The position numbers and the translations under genes are program-made. Shown piece by piece: positions 1 through 5,522 of a stretch of DNA of 5,522 bases. The stretch's first letter is position 1, and every line of letters begins with the position of its first letter. Origin of the DNA: Bacilli bacterium (lineage in GTDB: Bacteria; Bacillota_I; Bacilli_A; RFN20; CAG-288); the NCBI GenBank assembly GCA_022774485.1, contig JALFLX010000106.1, forward strand, positions 1-5,522, read 5' to 3'. The notes below the pieces were generated by a model, which saw nothing but the letters and a program-made list of their open reading frames with translations, did no database searches and was not told the origin of the DNA.

Positions 1-70
1 CGGAGACGTTCTTCCCGCTGGCCGCGAATCCGTCCAGCAGTTCCTGATAGTATTCTTTAGGTTTCCTCAT
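1..70 (-). CDS. N-terminal fragment of a GC-rich ORF, possibly a transposase (partial)
   Basis: An ATG at 70-68 opens a reading frame that stays open for 23 codons to the window edge. It reads MRKPKEYYQELLDGFAASGK and then NVS. A GGGAGG ribosome binding site lies nine bases upstream, so the start looks real. The piece is a short amphipathic-looking helix; its style (xxYYQELLDGFAASGKNVS) recalls the first helix of helix-turn-helix modules at the N-terminus of some transposases, but that is an impression and not a family match. Base use differs sharply from the neighbours: 37 of 70 bases are G or C (27 of the 40 nearest the edge), and codons such as CTG CTG GAC and GCG GCC AGC GGG stand out against the AT-rich operon. 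This suggests acquired DNA such as an insertion sequence. It could equally be another recently gained gene or an assembly join. Confidence 0.5.
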   Translation of the reverse strand, partial: MRKPKEYYQELLDGFAASGKNVS

Positions 71-71
71 G

Positions 72-106
72 AAAAAAGTCCTCCCGATTCATTTTATCGG
101 AAGGAC
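72..106 (-). terminator. Intrinsic terminator-like hairpin with T-tract between mfd and the GC-rich ORF
   Basis: On the minus strand GTCCTTCCGAT (106-96) pairs with ATCGGGAGGAC (88-78) around a 7-base loop. This gives 11 pairs, ten of them Watson-Crick and one G-U. Six T follow directly (77-72). A G-U wobble makes the stem one pair better as minus-strand RNA than as plus-strand RNA, and only the minus strand has the T-tract, so it points the same way as mfd. It sits about 175 bases past the mfd stop and is the best terminator candidate for the operon. It ends one base before the ATG of the next ORF, which is unusually close and suggests it belongs to that element as a shield against incoming transcription. 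Confidence 0.7.
80..85 (-). promoter_or_regulatory. Shine-Dalgarno site buried in the 3' arm of the hairpin
   Basis: GGGAGG on the minus strand lies nine bases before the ATG at 70-68 and is the only good ribosome binding site for the GC-rich ORF. All six bases are paired in the hairpin at 78-106. In RNA that includes the whole hairpin, as from mfd readthrough, ribosomes would be blocked. RNA started inside or after the 5' arm (96-106) would leave the site free. This is inferred from base pairing only; no promoter for such an internal start was identified. Confidence 0.55.
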
Positions 107-140
107 CTCATTTGATATAGTGGGCTGAAATTACGCTCTC

Positions 141-159
141 ATATTTTTGATTGAAATTT
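141..159. repeat. Imperfect 19-base direct repeat, downstream copy
   Basis: This stretch matches 294-312 at 18 of 19 positions (ATAT, then T or G, then TTTGATTGAAATTT). The other copy is coding sequence at the very end of mfd. The two lie 153 bases apart in the same orientation, with this copy in the non-coding AT-rich stretch. It could be a relic of a short duplication of the mfd 3' end, or a chance match helped by low complexity and AT bias. Confidence 0.5.
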
Positions 160-161
160 AC

Positions 162-211
162 CAGTTAAGGAAACTCTTTTGTATTTTTCGTTAAAAAAGT
201 ATCGTTAACTG
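162..211. repeat. Weak inverted repeat in the AT-rich stretch after mfd
   Basis: CAGTTAA (162-168) and TTAACTG (205-211) are exact inverted copies separated by 36 bases. Two further G-U pairs are possible on the outside in minus-strand RNA. The spacer is AT-rich and itself self-complementary (TTTTT at 184-188 against AAAAA at 194-198). The structure would be weak and has no following T-tract, so it is not called a terminator. The whole stretch 107-280 is 30% G+C over 121-280 and shows no gene. Confidence 0.3.
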
Positions 212-280
212 ACAAATCTAAATGAAGAAAATAGACAATCGAAAACCCAAAACGAAATCTGAAAAAGCTAAGAGAAGATC

Positions 281-3200
281 TTATTTCTTTTGGATATGTT
301 TGATTGAAATTTCTTCTAGCTTCATCACCAAGAATGATAAATCCTGAAGATATTCTTTTGATTTGGTCAAGATAAACTGGAAACGATGATTGTCGACACG
401 GACTCTAAGTTTGACAAGCAATGGCCTTAACTCCGTTTCGATATCTTTATAGACACCCGTGATGGATGAGAAATGAATTCCCATCAGAATCGAGAAAGAA
501 CCGAGACCTTCTTTAAATTCATCAACTTCAAGAGAGTTGAGGGTGTTCTCAATCTTCTTTTTAATGATGAGATTCTGAACTTCTTCTGGATAAGGTCCAT
601 AGACATCTCGTAATCTCTTCATGAACATCTTAAGCTTATCATCATCTGTGCAGTCAGAGAGTTCTCGATACATGTTAATTCTCTGAGATTCACTTCCGTA
701 ATCTTCAGGAATGTGAGCATCCAAAGTGAAAGAGAGTTCAATAGAATTCTTCTTTTTATCAGCGACAGCATCTTTTTGAAGCTGCTTCTCTTTGAGAACC
801 TCATCAAGAAGTTCCATATACGCTTCATATCCTAACGAGTCGACAAAACCAGCCTGTTGGCTTCCTAAGATATCACCTGCCCCACGGATGTTGAGATCCT
901 GCATCGCAATCTTATATCCGGATCCTAATTCCGTGAAATCTTTTAACGCTTTTAATCTCTTTCTCGCCTCGGGTGTCAGCTTCTCACTGTTTTGATAGAA
1001 GAAATACGCATAGGCAAGACGCTCGCTTCTACCCACTCTTCCTTTGATCTGATAAAGTTGAGCTAAACCGAAGTGATCAGCGTTTTCGACGATGATGGTG
1101 TTGACATTTGGAATATCGAGACCGGATTCGATAATCGAGGTGCAGACAAGGATTTGAATCTCATTCTGATAGAAAAGATCCATAATTTCATCAATCTCTT
1201 CAGAATCCATTTTTGCGTGGCAAATTCCGATATGACAATCCGGGAATTTACTTTGAAGTTTTTCTTTTACTCTTTCAATGTCAGAAATTTTATTATGGAG
1301 GTAATAAACCTGACCTTTTCTGCTGAGCTCTTTCTCAATCACTTCGATGATGAGCTCGTTATCTTGCTTACAGACATAAGTCTTTACCGCAGTACGGTTT
1401 CTCGGAGCTTCCTGAAGAAGAGAAAGACTTCTCATTCCAAGTAAAGACATCTGCATCGTTCTTGGAATTGGAGTCGCTGTCAAAGTGAGACAGTCAACCT
1501 GTTTCGCTTTCTCTTTGATTTTTTCTTTGTGAGTGACACCGAACTTCTGTTCCTCATCGACGATGAGAAGCCCGAGATCTTTCAGTTTAATCTCATCTGA
1601 AAGAAGTGAGTGAGTGCCGATAACAAAGTCGACACTGCCATTTGCTAATCCTTCTCTCACTTTCTTTTTTTCTGCTGTTGTCAAAAAACGATTGTAAACT
1701 TGAATGTTCACACCAAACGATGCAAATCTCATCTTTGCGACTTTAAAATGCTGATTAGATAAGATGGTAGTAGGACAGAGCATCATGACTTGTTTATGAG
1801 CGAGAATCGCTTTAAACGCAGCGTTAAAGGCTATCTCTGTCTTTCCAAAACCGACATCGCCAGCAACAAGTCGGTCCATCGGAGAAGAAGACTCCATATC
1901 TTCTTTCACCTCATCGATCGCTTCTTCTTGACTCTTGGTATAAGGGAATGAAAACTCCTCTTCAAACTGCTCTTCTAACTCTCTTTCTTTGGGGAAAGCA
2001 AAGCCTTTGATTTCTCTTCTCTGTGCGTAAAGAAGTAAGAGCTGATCAGTCAAATATTCAATCTTACTTCTGATCTTGCTCTTTTTTCTTGACCAAGTGG
2101 ACCCACCCATGCGGTCTAACGATGGAGTGTATCCATCTCTAGATGCATATTTTCGGATCAATTTATACTGGCTTAACGGAAGATAGAAAACCTGGTCTCC
2201 AGCGTACTGAATCATCAGATATTCTAACCCTTCCATCTGTTTCACACCGAGATATTTGCCGACCCCGTGGACTTCATGGACGACATAATCTCCTTCTTGC
2301 AGGTCTTCGTATTTGCGGATGACTTTCGCTTCTTTGTAACGGGATAAGAATTTGGATTTATGATCGCTTGCTCCGTAAATCTCTTTAGCGGAAAGATAGA
2401 CATGTCTCTCTTCTGGAATTTCAAAACCGTGAGCGATTTTTCCTTCGACAAACATGATAGGAGTGTGAGTAGGGTAAAGACTAAAAGAAAAACCGTGATC
2501 AGTTAAATAATTCTGATAGTTGGTTAAGTTCGGTTCTGGAAGAACAATTCTGATCTGATAATCTTCTTTTAAATACTGTTTTATCAACAAGTAAGAATCA
2601 TGATAGGAAAGAGAGGGGAACGTGTTATCGCGAATGGTGAAGGCATCAGAAGATTCATGAATCTCTTCAAAAGAAGAGAAAGAAAGTGTCTCTTTTAAGA
2701 AAACATGCTCGCAAGGAAGCGCTGCGCTAGACAAGACTTGATGCGTAAAATAATCTTTCTCTTTCTGAAGGGTAGAAGAGAATGTGTCTTTGCACTCTGC
2801 CGGTTCATATAAAAATCTTTCATAAGAAGAAAGATAAGAAAGAATTGTGGTCTTCTCTTTTTGAAACGCAGGATAGAACCTGCGATTCACCACAGAGAGG
2901 TAACCATGATTTGCTTCTTCCACAACAGCATGGATACAATCAGAAAGGTCTTCATAAGCGAGTCTATCTTTCTTAGAATCAACTTCTGTGAACTCCTTTT
3001 CAATGAGAGATAATCCATGCTTTTTCTCTTCCTCTGAGAGCAAAAGAAGAGAAGCCGGATGGATTGAAACTTGTTTTCCTTTCTCAAAAGAGAGTTCATC
3101 CTCCACGCGGAAAAAGCGGATGTCGTCAATTTCATCTCCAAAGAACTCAATGCGACAAGGATGCTCAAAGACAGGGTCATAGACATCTAAGATTCCACCG

Positions 3201-3724
3201 CGATGGGCAAACTGATTGATTCCGGTGATATGATCAACACTTTGGTATCCAAGACTGGTAAGTTTTGTAAGAATAGAAGTTAAATTGATAGCATCCCCAA
3301 GCTTCAAAGTAATCTCATTTTTCTGATAACTGTCTAAAGAGAGAATCGGAAGATAACATGCGGAGATATGTGTGACTAAAATCGATGGTTTGTTTTGGAA
3401 TGTGCTTTGAACAGCGACTAATCTCTCCTCTTCTAATTCTAAGGATGCACCGATTGCAGAGGAGTGGTAAATTTCATCGTAGGAGTAGAAATAAAGTTCA
3501 TCATTCTCCAAAAAGTCACCGATGAATTTGACAAACTGTTCCGCCTCATAAATCGTCGGAAACACAAAAAACATCTTTCTTTTCTTCTCGTGAAAAGAGA
3601 GTGCTGTCAAAAGAGCGAGAGACTCGACAGAAGAGATACAGCAACCTCTTCCCTCATCAAGAGCCTCTAGCTCTTTTCTTCCATTGAGATAAGAGAACAA
3701 TGATATTTTTTCAAACGTAGACAT
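281..3724 (-). CDS. mfd: Transcription-repair coupling factor Mfd
   Basis: Mfd is a cytoplasmic ATP-driven DNA translocase that pushes RNA polymerase off lesions and recruits UvrA for nucleotide excision repair. At 1147 residues it is full length for the family. The UvrB-like N-terminal module includes NQFAHRGGILDVYDP (170-184) and RIEFFGDEIDDIRFF (191-205). The RNA-polymerase interaction domain follows, with GDYVVHEVHGVGKYLGV (478-494). The translocase has Walker A GDVGFGKTE (622-630), DEEQ box (723-726), TATPIPRT (749-756), SIIESGLDIPNV (863-874) and QIKGRVGRS (892-900). The TRG relay (about 910-960) contains LTPEARKRLKALKDF and DLNIRGAGDILGSQQAG. The autoinhibitory C-terminal domain covers about 1000-1147. 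No key residue is missing. Motif VI has K where the more familiar form reads QLRGRVGRS, a conservative change. The start ATG shares its A with the pth stop (TGATG) and lacks a strong ribosome binding site of its own, so translation is probably coupled to pth. Confidence 0.98.
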   Translation of the reverse strand: MSTFEKISLFSYLNGRKELEALDEGRGCCISSVESLALLTALSFHEKKRKMFFVFPTIYEAEQFVKFIGDFLENDELYFYSYDEIYHSSAIGASLELEEERLVAVQSTFQNKPSILVTHISACYLPILSLDSYQKNEITLKLGDAINLTSILTKLTSLGYQSVDHITGINQFAHRGGILDVYDPVFEHPCRIEFFGDEIDDIRFFRVEDELSFEKGKQVSIHPASLLLLSEEEKKHGLSLIEKEFTEVDSKKDRLAYEDLSDCIHAVVEEANHGYLSVVNRRFYPAFQKEKTTILSYLSSYERFLYEPAECKDTFSSTLQKEKDYFTHQVLSSAALPCEHVFLKETLSFSSFEEIHESSDAFTIRDNTFPSLSYHDSYLLIKQYLKEDYQIRIVLPEPNLTNYQNYLTDHGFSFSLYPTHTPIMFVEGKIAHGFEIPEERHVYLSAKEIYGASDHKSKFLSRYKEAKVIRKYEDLQEGDYVVHEVHGVGKYLGVKQMEGLEYLMIQYAGDQVFYLPLSQYKLIRKYASRDGYTPSLDRMGGSTWSRKKSKIRSKIEYLTDQLLLLYAQRREIKGFAFPKERELEEQFEEEFSFPYTKSQEEAIDEVKEDMESSSPMDRLVAGDVGFGKTEIAFNAAFKAILAHKQVMMLCPTTILSNQHFKVAKMRFASFGVNIQVYNRFLTTAEKKKVREGLANGSVDFVIGTHSLLSDEIKLKDLGLLIVDEEQKFGVTHKEKIKEKAKQVDCLTLTATPIPRTMQMSLLGMRSLSLLQEAPRNRTAVKTYVCKQDNELIIEVIEKELSRKGQVYYLHNKISDIERVKEKLQSKFPDCHIGICHAKMDSEEIDEIMDLFYQNEIQILVCTSIIESGLDIPNVNTIIVENADHFGLAQLYQIKGRVGRSERLAYAYFFYQNSEKLTPEARKRLKALKDFTELGSGYKIAMQDLNIRGAGDILGSQQAGFVDSLGYEAYMELLDEVLKEKQLQKDAVADKKKNSIELSFTLDAHIPEDYGSESQRINMYRELSDCTDDDKLKMFMKRLRDVYGPYPEEVQNLIIKKKIENTLNSLEVDEFKEGLGSFSILMGIHFSSITGVYKDIETELRPLLVKLRVRVDNHRFQFILTKSKEYLQDLSFLVMKLEEISIKHIQKK
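294..312. repeat. Imperfect 19-base direct repeat, copy inside the mfd 3' end
   Basis: This is the partner of the copy at 141-159. On the minus strand it encodes part of the last mfd codons (around residues 1138-1144, EISIKHI). The reading frame is intact, so this is likely the original copy and the non-coding one the derivative, if they are related at all. Confidence 0.5.
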
Positions 3725-4284
3725 CAGCGGTTATATATGCTCATCGCCTTCTCAAAGTTGAATTTCAACGAATATTCTAAAGCTTCACAAGCTTTCGAAA
3801 TTCCGTCTTTCCACGCCTGGTATTCTAAAGAATCTCTCGGAGCAGAAAGAACATAATCAGGAGTGGAACCCACTTTCGGTTTTCCGATTCCGATGCGGAT
3901 TCTCTTAAATTCATTGGTTCCTAATAAATAGATAATGCTCTTTAAACCGTTATGACCTCCAGCTTCCCCTTTCAATCTCAAGCGGATATGACCAGGTTCT
4001 GTATCCATGTCATCAACAAGAACAATGATATCCTCAACATCCACCTTAAAGAAATTCTTTGCCATGATCAACGCTTCACCAGAAAGATTGACATAAGTTG
4101 TCGGCTTTAAAAGAAGAACATCTTCTCCGAACGCTTTTCCTTTCGCAATCATGGATTTGAAGTCTTTCTTTGTGAAAGAAAGACCAAAATCAGAAGCGAA
4201 AAGATCTAACGCTTGAAAGCCAGAGTTATGTCTCGTATCGGTGTATAAATCACCGATGTTTCCAATTCCTAAAATAATTTTCAT
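3724..4284 (-). CDS. pth: Peptidyl-tRNA hydrolase
   Basis: Pth cleaves the ester bond of peptidyl-tRNAs that drop off ribosomes, freeing tRNA in the cytoplasm. The 186 residues match the usual length of bacterial Pth. By alignment in my head with E. coli Pth the working residues are present: N9, catalytic H19 in TRHNSGF (17-23), N66 in KPTTYVNLSGEAL (60-72), D91 in VDDMDTEPG (90-98) and N112 in GEAGGHNGLKS (106-116). GIGKPKVGSTPDYVL (132-146) is the conserved region before the C-terminal helix. Two changes are unusual: the GNPG turn reads GNIG (8-11), and the methionine before N66 (M67 in E. coli) is V65. The start is supported by AGGAG six bases upstream, inside the end of the preceding gene. 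Its TGA stop overlaps the mfd start by one base. The adjacency with mfd fits the Bacillus arrangement. Confidence 0.96.
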   Translation of the reverse strand: MKIILGIGNIGDLYTDTRHNSGFQALDLFASDFGLSFTKKDFKSMIAKGKAFGEDVLLLKPTTYVNLSGEALIMAKNFFKVDVEDIIVLVDDMDTEPGHIRLRLKGEAGGHNGLKSIIYLLGTNEFKRIRIGIGKPKVGSTPDYVLSAPRDSLEYQAWKDGISKACEALEYSLKFNFEKAMSIYNR

Positions 4285-4285
4285 C

Positions 4286-5158
4286 CTACGCTCCTAACTG
4301 TGAAATTTTCTCTCGTAAGAGATTTTTTGTCTCTTCTAAAAGAATCTCATCTTTCTTTATGCACATGACAGCGACCTGTTTTTCTGAATAAGTGAAGGCA
4401 AAATAGAAACGATCTTTTAATTCTTTCGCGAGTAAAACCTGAGCGAAAGTGAAGCTGATTGTAATAAGGTTTGTCACCTGAGGTCCATTCTCAATCTTCA
4501 TCAACTGAGAGATACCACCTTCGTAAATAAAGAGTGTGCTGTTATCTTTGTTTTTATTGTGACTCTTCGCATTGCTTAACGGATTTAAAAGAAGAACAAA
4601 TGTTAAGAAACCAGAAATAATTGTGACGACTAAGAACAAGATAAAATAGTCAGAAGAAGATAAGAAAATCGTAAGGAATAACGTGGAGAGGAAAAGGGCG
4701 AACACCATAAAGTAATCAGAGCCATCGGAGAAGAGATGAATTCTTAAAAAGTCAAGATAAGACATCTTTTCTCCTTTTTCACCTTTCTCATATCCACATT
4801 TCTGAACAAGAGTGTGGTCCTCTTCTAAAGCTTCTCCGCAAGAGGTGCAACGGCTGTTTCCTTTCGCGTTTGCAGCGCCGCATTTGGAACAATATTTTTG
4901 GAAGACTGTGAGGTCTCTTCCTTCACGGAAGACTCTTGTCACGATCTTTTTCTTCTTGCTAGAAAAGATTATGGAAAGAACAAAGAAAAGAACCACAAGA
5001 GCGAAAGCGACTAACGAGAGAAAAAGAAGCGGTAATGATTCACTTCCTTCTTCTTGTTTAGAAAAAAGCCCGGTCATGAGACCACCTGCGAAAAAGAAGA
5101 TGATTCCTAACCAAGAGAAGATATTGTGTAACAGGCTGATTTTCTTATATTCTTTCAT
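4286..5158 (-). CDS. Uncharacterised membrane protein with zinc ribbon
   Basis: I do not recognise a named family for these 290 residues. Two hydrophobic segments (about 13-33 and 42-66) come first, then a basic stretch SSKKKKIVTR (66-75). A zinc ribbon of the C-x2-C/C-x2-C type follows (C90, C93, C104, C107; YCSKCG and RCTSCGEA), as seen in many small Firmicute membrane proteins. Two more membrane segments follow (about 148-168 and 170-191). The last 100 residues (about 192-290) are soluble, mixed in character and end in a charged helix. By the positive-inside rule the KKKK stretch, ribbon and tail would be cytoplasmic. The ATG overlaps the rdgB stop by four bases (ATGA) and has a strong AAGGAG site. 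The stop is one base before pth. It is fully embedded in the operon, so it is almost certainly co-expressed with rdgB, pth and mfd. Function unknown. Confidence 0.9.
   Translation of the reverse strand: MKEYKKISLLHNIFSWLGIIFFFAGGLMTGLFSKQEEGSESLPLLFLSLVAFALVVLFFVLSIIFSSKKKKIVTRVFREGRDLTVFQKYCSKCGAANAKGNSRCTSCGEALEEDHTLVQKCGYEKGEKGEKMSYLDFLRIHLFSDGSDYFMVFALFLSTLFLTIFLSSSDYFILFLVVTIISGFLTFVLLLNPLSNAKSHNKNKDNSTLFIYEGGISQLMKIENGPQVTNLITISFTFAQVLLAKELKDRFYFAFTYSEKQVAVMCIKKDEILLEETKNLLREKISQLGA
4291..4295 (-). promoter_or_regulatory. Ribosome binding site of pth
   Basis: AGGAG on the minus strand lies six bases before the pth ATG at 4284. It is formed by the last codons of the zinc-ribbon gene, so ribosomes finishing that gene stop right over the pth start. 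It fixes the pth start. Confidence 0.85.
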
Positions 5159-5522
5159 CGTTTATTCTCCTTAATGAGATATTGAATCATCTCTCTTAAC
5201 GCTCTGCCTCTGTGAGAGACCTCATCTTTTTTCACACTGTCTGCTTCGCCAAATGTCATCATCAAGTCATCACTGAAGAAGATTGGATCATAACCAAATC
5301 CATTCTGCTCTCCTTTTGGATAAGAAGAGATAATTTTTCCTTCGTTGACACCGAAGAAGGTTTTCTCAATTCCGTTTTTCTTATCGAGATACACCATCGC
5401 TGTGACAAAACGAGCTTTTCTATTCTCTTTTCCTTCTAAGCGATGCAAAATTTCTTCGCATTTTTCTTGATAAGAATGACCCTCCATGAAACGGGCAGAA
5501 TGAATTCCAGGAAATCCACCGA
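5155..5522 (-). CDS. rdgB: RdgB/HAM1 family dITP/XTP pyrophosphatase (5' end beyond the window)
   Basis: This enzyme hydrolyses non-canonical purine nucleotides (ITP, dITP, XTP) to monophosphates, keeping them out of DNA and RNA. The reading frame is open to the right edge. The first visible residues GGFPGIHSARF (1-11) match the conserved PG-x-x-SAR motif of the family, so the ATG at 5487 is an internal methionine and not the start. Further signatures in the 121 visible residues are RKARFVTAM (34-42), NGFGYDPIF (73-81) and SHRGRAL (102-108), which bind the base and phosphates. About 70-80 N-terminal residues, including the substrate-binding lysine region and the catalytic aspartate of the DSGL motif, lie outside the window. 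The TGA stop overlaps the start of the zinc-ribbon gene by four bases. Confidence 0.95.
   Translation of the reverse strand, partial: GGFPGIHSARFMEGHSYQEKCEEILHRLEGKENRKARFVTAMVYLDKKNGIEKTFFGVNEGKIISSYPKGEQNGFGYDPIFFSDDLMMTFGEADSVKKDEVSHRGRALREMIQYLIKENKR
5167..5172 (-). promoter_or_regulatory. Ribosome binding site of the zinc-ribbon membrane protein gene
   Basis: AAGGAG on the minus strand lies eight bases before the ATG at 5158. It is inside the 3' end of rdgB. This confirms the ATGA-overlap start and suggests strong translation of its own rather than coupling alone. Confidence 0.85.

Noticed and set aside
94..111. Five-codon ORF (ATG AGG TCC TTC CGA TAA) on the minus strand ending inside the hairpin, which could act as a leader peptide opening the stem.
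   Set aside because: It has no ribosome binding site upstream, and so short an ORF is expected by chance.
146..159. TTTGATTGAAATTT resembles the GATTGAAAT-type ends of some CRISPR repeats.
   Set aside because: There are only two copies, one of them inside mfd, with no regular spacing or spacers and no cas genes.
262..283. Small hairpin (TAAGA with TCTTA, 5-base loop) starting at the mfd stop and followed by GC and five T on the minus strand, a possible terminator.
   Set aside because: The stem is only five pairs with a single G-C pair among them that is not enough for a stable terminator; the hairpin at 78-106 is far stronger.
281..3724. The large helicase as RecG or PriA instead of Mfd.
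   Set aside because: The length of 1147 residues, UvrB-like N-terminal module, RNA-polymerase interaction domain and C-terminal domain together are specific to Mfd.
3724..5157. A Mollicute with TGA read as tryptophan.
   Set aside because: TGA is the natural stop of rdgB and pth, and tryptophan in Mfd (W544) and Pth (W158) is TGG.
792..5439. Several plus-strand and alternate minus-strand ORFs of 64-123 codons within the operon.
   Set aside because: All lie opposite or out of frame inside clearly identified genes, lack ribosome sites and show no recognisable protein character.
5155..5487. rdgB as a short 110-residue protein starting at the ATG at 5487.
   Set aside because: The frame continues upstream to the window edge and encodes GGFPGIHSARF, the conserved family motif, so this methionine is internal.

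Overview
The window is the 3' part of a compact housekeeping operon read entirely on the minus strand (from right to left), followed at the far left by the start of an unrelated, GC-richer open reading frame. In order of transcription it holds: the C-terminal two thirds of an RdgB/HAM1 nucleotide pyrophosphatase (cut by the right edge); an uncharacterised membrane protein with four predicted membrane segments and a zinc ribbon; peptidyl-tRNA hydrolase (pth); full-length transcription-repair coupling factor (mfd); an AT-rich stretch of about 175 bases; a terminator-like hairpin; and the first 23 codons of an ORF that runs off the left edge.

The organism looks like a low-GC Firmicute (Bacillota). 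The operon is about 40% G+C by eye, it uses strong AGGAG-type ribosome binding sites, and the pth-mfd pair is the arrangement known from Bacillus and relatives. Mfd carries Firmicute-style motifs (DEEQKFGV, QIKGRVGRS). TGA ends rdgB and pth, and tryptophan in Mfd and Pth is TGG, so the code is standard and recoded Mollicutes are excluded. A lineage such as Erysipelotrichia is a guess, not shown by the sequence.

The four operon genes are very tightly packed. rdgB and the zinc-ribbon gene overlap by 4 bases (ATGA). The zinc-ribbon gene and pth are separated by one base. pth and mfd share one base (TGATG). Translation of the last two or three genes is probably coupled. The known members are linked by maintenance: cleaning the nucleotide pool (RdgB), recycling stalled peptidyl-tRNA (Pth) and rescuing RNA polymerase stalled at DNA damage (Mfd). 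The membrane zinc-ribbon protein has no known role here. No promoter for the operon is visible; it must lie beyond the right edge.

The most interesting region is the left end. After mfd there is a 30% G+C stretch holding a 19-base repeat (18 of 19 identical) of the mfd 3' end. Next comes an 11-bp hairpin followed by six T. Its 3' arm contains the Shine-Dalgarno sequence of the GC-rich ORF, nine bases before that ORF's ATG. This layout would both stop readthrough from mfd and hide the ribosome binding site in any readthrough RNA. It resembles the protection that some insertion sequences have against outside transcription. The ORF fragment is too short to confirm a transposase.
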